Source of the DNA: QHXM01 sp963697975
GTDB lineage: Bacteria > Acidobacteriota > Blastocatellia > Pyrinomonadales > Pyrinomonadaceae
Direction: 5' to 3'
Assembly (NCBI GenBank): GCA_963697975.1
Contig: OY969111.1
Span: 2,170,001 to 2,234,000 of the forward strand
Length of the DNA: 64,000 nt
Shown: one piece after another, positions 1 to 9,200 of the stretch
How the letters are laid out: each line of letters starts with the position of its first letter
How positions within the stretch are numbered: the first letter of the stretch is position 1
Program-made: the position numbers and the translations under genes
Notes under the pieces: model-generated
Told to the model about the DNA's origin: nothing
The model's input: the letters and a program-made list of their open reading frames with translations, nothing else
The model's database searches: none

Positions 1-15
1 GATTCGCCTTAAACT

Positions 16-3000
16 TCAAGGCCGGTTCAACGAAACCATCAAGGCTTGCATCGGCTCAGACAGCGATTGCAGCAGCCCCGATGTTTCCTTCTCCCACAGT
101 GAAGCCACTTCTCTTAGCGACCCCGACTGTAGACGTTGCGGCGCATTGCCTCCCGTACAACTGAACGCCTCGACCTCGACGATACGACTGTAGACGCCAT
201 CGGCACTATTGTTGACGAGGATTCTAATCTGGTTGGTCACTACCGGCGAGGCAAAGATCACCTTCCGCTTGACCAGATTGTTGCCCGTGATGGTGCCGCC
301 GGGAACATCCACCCAGCCGCCGATGCCATCCGGCACCTGCACCTGGAAGTTCGTCAAGCCATAAGCCGTGAAAGTCATCGAGTCGGTCGGCTCCACAGGA
401 CTCGTGTAATTGTCCTGCAAGCTATAGACATCTATCTCGGTTAAGGTTCGAGTGGCATTGAAATTGACGACCAGATTGTCAGGAAAGACTCCTGCCGTTC
501 CATCGTTCCAGCCAACGCCTGTGCCCCAACCGTTGCCGATGTGATTGCCGTCAATCGCACCTGAGGCGGCATAGTTCGCCCCGGCCTCGGATGAAGCCGC
601 AGCCGTTGATCCAAAGGAAGCGGCGGCGACGTTGTCCGTCGTACACGGCGTCGGCGTCGGTGTCGGTGTCGGCACAGGCACTGCGCTACAGCTAAACGCC
701 TCGACCTCGACGATACGGCTGTAAACTCCATCAGCCGTGTTGTTGACCAGAATCCTGATCTGGCTGGTCGTGACCGGCGAGGCCAGGAGAACCCTGCGCT
801 TGACCAGATTGTTGCCCGTGATGGTGCCGCCGGGAACAGTCGTCCAACCGCCGACGCCGTCAGGCACCTGCACCTGAAAATCTGTCAGGCCGTAGGCCGT
901 AAACGTCGTCGTGTTTGTCGGTTCAATCGGACTCGCGTAGTTGTCCTGCAAGCTATAGACATCGATCTCGCTGATCTGTTGAGCCACACCGAGATTGACG
1001 ACCAGATTGTCAGGATAGACTCCGGCGGTCGCGTCGTTCCAGCCGACGCCCGTGCCCCAGCCCGCTCCGGTGTGATTGCCGTCAATCGCACCCGATGCCG
1101 GATAGTTCGGGCTGATCTCCGAAGAGGCCGAAGCGGTCGCGCCGTAAGACGAGGCCGCGACGTTCGTCGAGCAAACCGTCGGGGTTGGCGTCGGCGTTGG
1201 CGTCGGCACTACCTGCGGCGGGCTACAACTGAAGGCTTCGACTTCGACCACACGGCTGTAAACGCCGTCGGCAGAGGCATTGACCTTGATTCTAATCTGG
1301 TCGGTCGAGACAGGTGAGCCGAAGACCACCTTTCTCTTCACCAGATTGTTGCCCGTGATGGTGCCTCCCGGCACATCCTGCCAGCCGCCGACACCATCCG
1401 GTATCTGCACCTGAAAGTCCGTCAGGCCATAGACACTGAAGGTCATGGAGTCTGTCGGCTCAGTCGGACTCAGGTAGTTGTCCTGTAAAGAATAGACATC
1501 AATCTCGTCGAGTTGTTGCGTCACACCGAGATTGATTGTCAGGGTGTCAGGGAATGTACCGGGTGTGCCGTCGTTCCAGCCCACCCCTGTGCCCCACGGA
1601 TTGCCGACGTGGTTGCCGTCTATCGCTCCACTGGCAGCGTAGCCCGGACCGGCCACGCTCGATGCGGTGGCGGTTGCGCCGTAACTGGAGGCGGCCACAT
1701 TGGCGCAGCCGACAGTCAGCGAGTTCGTCGCACTGCTGCCGGTATAGCCGTTGTCGCCCGCGAAACTTGCGCCCACACCGTTGGGGTAAGTTCCGGGGTT
1801 GATTCCGGCGAGGCTGGCGTTGGGAAGTGCCGCCACGCCATTGATGTCGGTGGTGGCGCTGCCCACGTTGTTGCCGTTTAAGGTGAAGCTGATGGTCTTG
1901 TTGATGACAGGATTACCGCCTGAGGTCAACGTCGCCATCAAAGCTGCCGTTCCGCCGTATGGCCCGCTCGCCGGAGCGACGACGAGACTCGTGCTCGACG
2001 GAGTGTTGACGTTACAGACCGTGACATCCGAGAGCGTCGGCGTGACGGCGCTGTTAGTTGTGCTGAGGTACGCTTTGTACTTGAGGAAGCGTGAGCCGTT
2101 GAACTGACTCAAAGACGCACCGCTCGTGGTAAAGAAGGTCGCGGGTGTGCCGTCAGGACCAACGAAGGTGAATAAGCCCATCGAGTTGTTGTGGCCTGCG
2201 ACCTGGAACTTGACGGTCGTGCCCGCCGGGGTCGTCGCATTCCACGACAATGTAGTCCACGTCGGCGTGCTCCCGCCTATCGGGTTGGCATCCTTCGCCG
2301 TAGAGACCAGAGTGCCTTCCGGCACGTAGCCTGTATCTATGTAAGTGTGGAAGCCCAGGTCTCTGGCCGTAACGGGTGTTCCAGTACCAGTAATTACCCA
2401 CGTCCCACCGCTGTTGCTTGAAGTTACCCAGTTCCCGCCAGCATAGTTATCGGTGGCGCTGATGACGTATGCGTAAGTTCCCGCCGATGGGTTCGCGACC
2501 GGGCGGACTATTAACGCATACTGCGTCCCAGCCGTCACATTTAGCGGAGTGGTGAAGGTAGCGCCGAGAAAGCCACCGTTGCCGGTGAAGCCTGGGATTG
2601 TCCCTGACGCAAGGTCAGCGCCTGTTGGCAGGCCAGCGCTCGTCGCCCTAACCGAGAGCGTGAGATTCGGGGTCGTGCCCGTGCAGCCACTACAGAATAT
2701 ATTAATGTCGGCCCTCACCATCGGGCCGGTCACGTTTGCGGTGAAGGTCTGGCCAACCCAGCTCGTCGCATTCATGCCAAAGCCTGAAGTGGTGACATTC
2801 GTGTTCTGCTGGTCAACGGTCGGTGGCCTCGCCAGCAGCACGTCGCCGGGGCTGGTGGTCGTATCTACATTGATTGGCGTGCCCGCCTGAAAGTCGGCCT
2901 GCGAGGTGTCAGTGAAACAACCGCTGGCCGCAGACGGGGTGAGCGGGATGTCCTGCGTGGTAGTTGTGCCGTAAGCCAACGTCACACTGACAGTGTTATT

Positions 3001-5922
3001 AGCGTAGCCGGGCGCAGACGCCGTCACGCTGGTAATGTCGGGCGAGAGATTCGAGAGTTGATAGAAGCCGCTCGCGTTGGTGGTCGTCGTGTTGTTGCCA
3101 GCCGTCACCAGCGCACCGCTGATCGGATTGTTGGTGGTCGAGTCTCTAACCGTTCCCTGCAATGTCGCCGCAACGGTGCTGGCGTTAAGCGAAATCTCCC
3201 ACATGCCGCGACCGTGTGTGGCGATGCGGAGGATACGATTGGGGTTCTGAATGCCGATGTCGAAGACGGCCACGCGCGGCAGTCCGTTGCTAAAGGGCGA
3301 CCACGTCGAGCCGCCGTCCAGCGAACGATAGACGCCGATGTCCGTGCCCGCATAAAGATTGGAAGAATTCGAAGGATCAACGACGAACGCGTTCACCGGA
3401 ATGTCCGGGATAGTGTTGCCGATGCCCGTCCAGGTCGGTGTCGCGTTGCTTAAGTTGGTGGTCTTGTAGATGTGCGGCGTGGCGTTGCCGAAGAAACCTG
3501 ACAGCGTGACATAAGCCGTGTCCACATTGTTCGGGTCAACGACGGCGCGCGCGATGTACTTGGCCGGGATCGTGCCGGTGACGTTGTTCAAAGTCGAACT
3601 GCCGGTCGTCGTCCTCCAGACGTTGCCGTTGGACAAGCCGACAATACGCACGTTGTCATTCTGCGGCGAGATACCGATGGCAGTGATGGGAACACCGGAA
3701 ACAATCGGCGCCTGGCTGACAGTCGCAATGGTAGTTCCGCTGGTGGTGGAACGGCGCAGACGGTCGCTGCCGAAGTAGAAGGTGTTGGGATTGCCCGGCC
3801 CTAAGGCTAAAGGAGCATAGAAGGAGACAGCCGTGTCGGCAGTACCGAGGCTGAAGAGCGTCCAGCCGTTGTCCTGCGCATTAGCTGTATTCAGGACGCG
3901 CGCATAGCCGACAAGACCTCCGGCACCTACTATGTTGAAATAGGTGTGGTACATCGTCACGTTGGTTGTGTTGGGCGCGTTCTGATCAATCTGAGCGAAG
4001 CCGCCATCGCCGAAGTCGGCGCGTATCCACGTATTGTCCGGCCTCAGCCACTCCGTGCCGTTGTCCTGCGTGCCGCCGATGGTGAAATATGGATCGGTCG
4101 GGTGGATGGCCAGAGATTGAAACTGCGTGGCGTTGAAACCCGTGTTGTTGAGGCTCGTCCAATTGACCGCGCCGTCAAAGGATTTCCAGATGCCGCCATC
4201 GCTGCCCGTCCAGACGAGATTGTGATCGTTAGGACTAATCTCAATCGCGTGCTCGTCGGCATGGAGGCCGGTTTGCATCACACTGAACGTCGGACTCCCG
4301 GAGAGCGCGTTGGTTGATTTCACAAAGATGTGCGCCGGGCTGCCTTCGCCGGGGCCGCCGAGGTAGACGATATTGGCGTCGGTCGGGTCAACCGCGATGG
4401 GCATATCGTAGTTGCACTGGCCGCCGCAAAATCCTGTAGCGCCGGGGAGCGTCGCCGACCACGTCTGGCCGCCGTCAATTGAACGCTTCAAGGTGCCGCT
4501 GGCGTCGGCAGTTATGGCGTACACAGTCACGACGCCGCCGACCTTGTTGATCGCAATCTCTGCCCGGTTAAGCACGGTGGCACTGATGGTGGCGAGCGTG
4601 CGCGTAAAGATTGGGGTCGGATCAAGCGCATTGGTCGAACGATAAACGCCGCCGCTGCCCGCCACGCTGGTTCCGCGCACGGTCGTCAACACAGTGTTCG
4701 GATTGCCCGGCTCAAACTCTATGTCTGTCGAACTGAGGTTACCGCCGTTGTCCGTCGCGACCGTCAACCGCGTGAACGTCGGAGTGGCCCCCGCTGCGTT
4801 GGTCGAGCGAAAGAGGCCGCGCGGCTTCAATGACGCGGCTCCCGCGTCATTCAGGGCTGTACCCGAGACGCCGCCAACGCCCGAAGCGACGGCGATGAAA
4901 ATGGTATTCGGGTCAGTCGGGTGAACGATGATCTTATCAATAGCCCAGCCGCTCAGCACGTCAACGCTGCTGTCATTCTGGTTAAAGGGGCCGCTCAAGG
5001 TCGGCGAGGCCGTGTCAGCATTATCGATTCTATAAACGCCCACGCCGAAGAAGCAGTCAGCCGAGAAATTCCCTTCGCCCGTTCCGACATAGATGGTCGA
5101 GGGCTGCGAAGGAGCAATGGCCACCGCGCCGACGGCTAAGGTTTGCGCGTTATCGAAGAGGGCAGTCCATGTTCCGCCGCCGTCCAGAGTGCGATAGACA
5201 CCGCCCTGCGCCGCAGCGACGTAAGCAATATCAGGATTGGTCGGATGAAGGGCAATTGAGGTCGTGCGCCCGCTGACAGCTTGCGAAACGCCGAAGGTCT
5301 GTCCGTTTGAGAGCGGGGCTGGGCCAATGGACTTCCAGAGAGTATCGCTAATCGGCAAACTCCGAAAGATCGAATTAATGGGGAGCGTAACGCCGACATC
5401 TATCGTCGTTGTCCGATCGTTCGGCCTTCCTTCCTGCTGGTTCATCTCGCGGATGGCACGGCCTCGCGCTTCCGGGTCGTAAGGCTCGCCAGGCAAAATA
5501 CCGCGCAGCTTGTTAATATATTCTTCGCGCAGCGCCAGGTAGTCTTCCTTGTCGAGCTTCCCGCTCATGAATTGCGGGAGGTCAGGATCATTTTCAGTCC
5601 CATCTACATTTTCGTGTTCTTTCAGTTCTTCGCTGTCTTGATTGCGAGTCATTACCTGCACGGGCGCATCCTGCGTTGCGCCTGCTTGCGTCTTATCTGA
5701 AGAACCGCTGTTTGCTGCCTGATTGTTGGCGGCGGGTTTCGCGGGAGGTTGACGCTGCGGGCTATTCGGCGCTTTGGCCAGAGAGACAGTCGAAACTGTG
5801 AGACTCGCTGCTACCAAAGCTAAAACAAGGAAGGTAGCAAGGCGGCTGCGCAACTTTGCTGACGAAATTTTTCTCGCTGTTGTCCGAATAAAGTTGGATT
5901 GCGGGCTACGGGCTTTACTCAT
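16..5922 (-). CDS. Giant exported Asp-box beta-propeller protein with three discoidin-like repeats
   Basis: 1968 aa. A basic N-terminus of about 25 residues precedes a hydrophobic segment (about residues 26-50), consistent with export. Residues about 194-904 carry repeated Asp-box/BNR motifs of the type S-x-DGG-x-TW, as in sortilin/VPS10-like beta-propellers. A carboxypeptidase-regulatory-like domain follows (about 914-1007), then a module of roughly 320 aa shared with the two upstream paralogues, then an Ig-like domain. Three tandem discoidin (F5/8 C)-like repeats of about 165 aa end the protein (about 1404-1569, 1584-1744, 1759-1924), separated by Pro-Thr linkers. The ATG start follows an AAAGGA-type ribosome site and matches the N-terminus (MSKAR) of the paralogues. 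No catalytic residues are recognised; an adhesive or carbohydrate-binding surface role is inferred. Confidence 0.85.
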   Translation of the reverse strand: MSKARSPQSNFIRTTARKISSAKLRSRLATFLVLALVAASLTVSTVSLAKAPNSPQRQPPAKPAANNQAANSGSSDKTQAGATQDAPVQVMTRNQDSEELKEHENVDGTENDPDLPQFMSGKLDKEDYLALREEYINKLRGILPGEPYDPEARGRAIREMNQQEGRPNDRTTTIDVGVTLPINSIFRSLPISDTLWKSIGPAPLSNGQTFGVSQAVSGRTTSIALHPTNPDIAYVAAAQGGVYRTLDGGGTWTALFDNAQTLAVGAVAIAPSQPSTIYVGTGEGNFSADCFFGVGVYRIDNADTASPTLSGPFNQNDSSVDVLSGWAIDKIIVHPTDPNTIFIAVASGVGGVSGTALNDAGAASLKPRGLFRSTNAAGATPTFTRLTVATDNGGNLSSTDIEFEPGNPNTVLTTVRGTSVAGSGGVYRSTNALDPTPIFTRTLATISATVLNRAEIAINKVGGVVTVYAITADASGTLKRSIDGGQTWSATLPGATGFCGGQCNYDMPIAVDPTDANIVYLGGPGEGSPAHIFVKSTNALSGSPTFSVMQTGLHADEHAIEISPNDHNLVWTGSDGGIWKSFDGAVNWTSLNNTGFNATQFQSLAIHPTDPYFTIGGTQDNGTEWLRPDNTWIRADFGDGGFAQIDQNAPNTTNVTMYHTYFNIVGAGGLVGYARVLNTANAQDNGWTLFSLGTADTAVSFYAPLALGPGNPNTFYFGSDRLRRSTTSGTTIATVSQAPIVSGVPITAIGISPQNDNVRIVGLSNGNVWRTTTGSSTLNNVTGTIPAKYIARAVVDPNNVDTAYVTLSGFFGNATPHIYKTTNLSNATPTWTGIGNTIPDIPVNAFVVDPSNSSNLYAGTDIGVYRSLDGGSTWSPFSNGLPRVAVFDIGIQNPNRILRIATHGRGMWEISLNASTVAATLQGTVRDSTTNNPISGALVTAGNNTTTTNASGFYQLSNLSPDITSVTASAPGYANNTVSVTLAYGTTTTQDIPLTPSAASGCFTDTSQADFQAGTPINVDTTTSPGDVLLARPPTVDQQNTNVTTSGFGMNATSWVGQTFTANVTGPMVRADINIFCSGCTGTTPNLTLSVRATSAGLPTGADLASGTIPGFTGNGGFLGATFTTPLNVTAGTQYALIVRPVANPSAGTYAYVISATDNYAGGNWVTSSNSGGTWVITGTGTPVTARDLGFHTYIDTGYVPEGTLVSTAKDANPIGGSTPTWTTLSWNATTPAGTTVKFQVAGHNNSMGLFTFVGPDGTPATFFTTSGASLSQFNGSRFLKYKAYLSTTNSAVTPTLSDVTVCNVNTPSSTSLVVAPASGPYGGTAALMATLTSGGNPVINKTISFTLNGNNVGSATTDINGVAALPNASLAGINPGTYPNGVGASFAGDNGYTGSSATNSLTVGCANVAASSYGATATASSVAGPGYAASGAIDGNHVGNPWGTGVGWNDGTPGTFPDTLTINLGVTQQLDEIDVYSLQDNYLSPTEPTDSMTFSVYGLTDFQVQIPDGVGGWQDVPGGTITGNNLVKRKVVFGSPVSTDQIRIKVNASADGVYSRVVEVEAFSCSPPQVVPTPTPTPTPTVCSTNVAASSYGATASASSEISPNYPASGAIDGNHTGAGWGTGVGWNDATAGVYPDNLVVNLGVAQQISEIDVYSLQDNYASPIEPTNTTTFTAYGLTDFQVQVPDGVGGWTTVPGGTITGNNLVKRRVLLASPVTTSQIRILVNNTADGVYSRIVEVEAFSCSAVPVPTPTPTPTPCTTDNVAAASFGSTAAASSEAGANYAASGAIDGNHIGNGWGTGVGWNDGTAGVFPDNLVVNFNATRTLTEIDVYSLQDNYTSPVEPTDSMTFTAYGLTNFQVQVPDGIGGWVDVPGGTITGNNLVKRKVIFASPVVTNQIRILVNNSADGVYSRIVEVEAFSCTGGNAPQRLQSGSLREVASLWEKETSGLLQSLSEPMQALMVSLNRP
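150..1710 (-). repeat. Three tandem discoidin-like domain repeats in the first giant protein
   Basis: Three in-frame units of about 480-500 nt encode near-identical domains. Shared landmarks are NVAA-S-YGATA, SGAIDGNH, GWGTGVGWND, EIDVYSLQDNY, YGLTDFQVQ(V/I)PDG, VPGGTITGNNLVKR and SRIVEVEAFSC. Linkers between units are Pro-Thr runs. The same unit occurs three times in each of the two neighbouring paralogues, giving nine copies in 15 kb. Confidence 0.9.
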
Positions 5923-5973
5923 GGGAAAACTATCCTTTCAATATGTTTGGGACAAAGCGGCTTCGTCCAGAGG
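5923..5973 (-). promoter_or_regulatory. 5' leader with ribosome site and small hairpin
   Basis: An AAAGGA ribosome site precedes the ATG at 5922. A small hairpin (5951-5967: GACGAAG, loop CCG, CTTTGTC when read on the minus strand, one G-U pair) lies about 30 nt upstream. Similar short hairpins precede the two paralogues at comparable distance. No known riboswitch class is recognised. Confidence 0.4.
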
Positions 5974-6116
5974 TTGGTGTCCTTACAATCGCAAGACCGA
6001 CTACGCGGCTCGATAGTACTTCAACTCAAAACCATTTCCGCTAGAGAGTGCGTCTGAGCTTTCTCCCTATCTGCAAAGGCTATCTCTACTCTGTTTTTTA
6101 AGAACAACATGGGAAA

Positions 6117-6173
6117 GTCGGTTCCCCGGTAGTGTGTAAAGTTAAATGCGATTCACACTACGGGAGAACCGAC
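6117..6173. repeat. Imperfect 20-bp inverted repeat between paralogues
   Basis: Arms 6117-6136 and 6154-6173 pair at 18 of 20 positions around a 17-nt loop. The hairpin sits between the end of the second paralogue and the start of the first. It could limit read-through, but no long T-run follows on either strand, so it is recorded as a repeat and not as an intrinsic terminator. Confidence 0.6.
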
Positions 6174-6201
6174 TCAGGTAACAGGTTACTGGCCCTACTG
6201 C

Positions 6202-9200
6202 TTACCGCAGCCAGGCCCGATTCAACGAGGGCGACAGGAGTCGCATCGGCAGAGGCAGCCTCGCCGGGTTCGACGGATTTTGTCCGTGACCCGTCAGGAT
6301 TGCATCCGCCGATGGCCCCGAACGCCTATTCGGCACTGACACCACCACAGGTGTACAGCTAAACGCCTCGACCTCAACGATACGACTGTACACGCCATCG
6401 GCTGTACTGTTGACGAGGATTCTAATCTGGTCTGTGACCACCGGAGAGGCAAAGACCACCTTCCGCTTGACCAGATTGTTGCCGACAATATTGCCGCCGG
6501 GAACGTTCACCCAGCCACCGACACCATCCGGTATCTGCACCTGGAAGTTCGTCAGACCGTAGAACGTGAAGGTCGTCGTGTCGGTCGGCTCAATCGGACT
6601 CGTGTAGTTATCCTGCAAGCTGTAGACATCTACCTCGCTGATTGCCTGCGTCACATTGAGATTGACGACCAGATTGTCAGGATAGACACCTGCCGTTGCA
6701 TCGTTCCAGCCAACACCAGTGCCCCAGCCTGCGCCCGTGTGATTGCCATCAATCGCTCCCGATGCAGGATAGTTCGGACTGACGGTTGACGAGGCTGAAG
6801 CGGTCGCGCCGTAAGAGCCTGCCGCGACGTTCGTCGTACACGGCGTCGGCGTCGGAGTGGGCGTCGGCCCCGGCACTGCGCTGCAACTGAGTGCCTCGAC
6901 TTCTGCGATACGACTGTACACACCATCCGCCGTGTTGTTGACCAACACCCTGATCTGGCTGGTCACAACGGGGGCGAAGATTACTTTCCGCTTGACCAGA
7001 TTGTTACCCGTGACATGACCACCGGGAACATCTACCCAGCCGCCCAAGCCGTCAGGTATCTGCACCTGGAAGTCTGTCAGGCCATAGTAGTTGAACGTCA
7101 TCGAGTCGGTCGGCTCGACAGGACTCGTGTAGTTGTCCTGCAAGCTGTAGACATCGACTTCGCTGATGGATTGGTTGACGCCGAAGTTCAGGACGACGCT
7201 ATCCGGATAAACTCCGGCGGTCGCATCGTTCCAGCCTGTGCCCGTGCCCCAGTTGGTGGCTGCACGGTTGCCATCAATCACTCCGCTGGCCGGATAGTTC
7301 GGGCTGATGGTTGACGAGGCGGAAGCTGACCCTCCATAAGAAGAAGCTGCCACGTTCGTCGTGCAGGGCGTCGGAGTAGGCGTCGGTGTCGGAGCAGGTC
7401 CTGCATTGCAACTAAACGCCTCGACCTCCACCACGCGACTCCACAGGTTGTCCGACGTGTTGTTGACGACGATTCTAATCTGATCGGTTGTCACAGCCGA
7501 GGCGAAGATGACTCTTCTCCTGACCTTGTTGTTGCCCGTGATGTTGCCGCCGGGAACATCCATCCAGCCGCCGACGCCATCTGGCACCTGCACCTGGAAG
7601 TCAACCAGACCGTAAGCCGTGAAGGTCATGCTTTCGGTCGGCTCCGATGGACTCAGGTAGTTATCCTGCAAGCTGTAGACATAAATCTCGTTGATCTGTC
7701 GAGAAGTCCCGAGATTGATGGTCAGATTGTCAGGGAATGTCCCTGCGGTGTTGTCGTTCCAGCCAACACCAGTGCCCCAACCGTTGCCGACGTGATTGCC
7801 GTCAATCGCTCCACCGGGCGGGTAGCCGGGGCCGAACGTGGACGAGGCTGTAGCTGTAGACCCGTAAACGTCTTCAGCCACGTTCGCACACGTGGACAAC
7901 GGCTCGGTGACGGTCTGCGTGATCGCCGACGAGACGCTGGTGTTGAAGTTGGTGTCGCCGTTGTACTCGGCAGTGATTGAATGACTGCCTTGTGAAAGCG
8001 ACGAGGTTGTTAAAGTGGCCTGACCCGAACCGTTGAGGGTGCCGTTGCCCAATGGGGTGACGCCATCCTTGAAGGTCACAGTTCCGGTCGGTGTGCCGCC
8101 GCCGGAGGTGACGGTCGCCGTGAACGTGACCGGCTCGCCTCCTGCCGACGGGTTGTTGTTACTGGTGACGCTCGTTGACGTGTTCGCCTTAGCGACGGTC
8201 AGCGAGTTCGTTCCGTTGCTCGGACTGTAGGTCGCATCACCCGCGAAGCTCGCAAAGACACCCGTTGGATATGTGCCCGCATTGATGCCTGTGAGCGGAG
8301 CGTTCAGGATCGTGGCGACACCGCTGGCGTTTGTGACAGCCGTGTTGCCCGCGAAGTTCGCACCGTTGAGTTTGAACTTAACGGTCTTGCCGCTGAGCGG
8401 GTTGACACCGTCTGTCAGCGTCGCCGACAGAGTGGTCGTGCCGCCGTAAGTTCCGTTTGCCGGAGCAACCACCAGCGTTGTCGGCAGCGTGTTCTGGTAG
8501 CAGATTGTGACATCAGCCAGAGTTGGCGTCACAGCGCTGTTACTCGTAGTGAAGACGGCTTTGTACTTCAGATAACGATTGCCGTTGAACTGTGCGAGCG
8601 ATGCGCCGCTGGTAAAGAAGGTCGCGGGCGTGTTGTCAGGTCCGACGAAGTTGAACGGGCCTGCCGGGTTGTTGCTCGCCGCCACCTGGAAGGTGATGTT
8701 CGTACTCGCGGGCGTCGTGGCGTTCCAAGAGATCGTCGTCCACTTGGCCGTGACGCCGACCGCCGGATTCGCATCCTTGAGCGATGAGATCAGCGTGCCG
8801 TTCGACCTGTAGCCGGTGTTCATGAACGTATGGAAGCCGAGGTCGTCAACATCTGCCGCCCAGGTTGCTCCGCTGTTGCCTGAAAAGACCTCACTACCAT
8901 TCGCGTAGGCAGTGGCGGCGGCGCTCACCAGATAGACATAACTACCTGCGGAGGGGTTCGACACCGGGCGGATTACTAATGCGTACTGCGTGCCAGCCGT
9001 CAGCGTCGGGGGAGTGCCAAACGTTCCGGTGCGATAGCTAGTGGAGCCGCTGTTGAAGCCCGGAATCGTCGCCGTCGCTAAGTCAGCACCCGTCGGCAGC
9101 CCTGCGCTTGTGGCCCTGACCGAGAGCGTGATGTTCGGGGTCGTGCCCGTGCAGCCGCTACAGAAGAGAGCGAGATCGGCACTCACCAACGGAGCGGTGA

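Noticed and set aside
6117..6173. Intrinsic terminator or insertion-element end
   Set aside because: No clear T-run and no target-site duplication or transposase were seen, so it is listed only as an inverted repeat.
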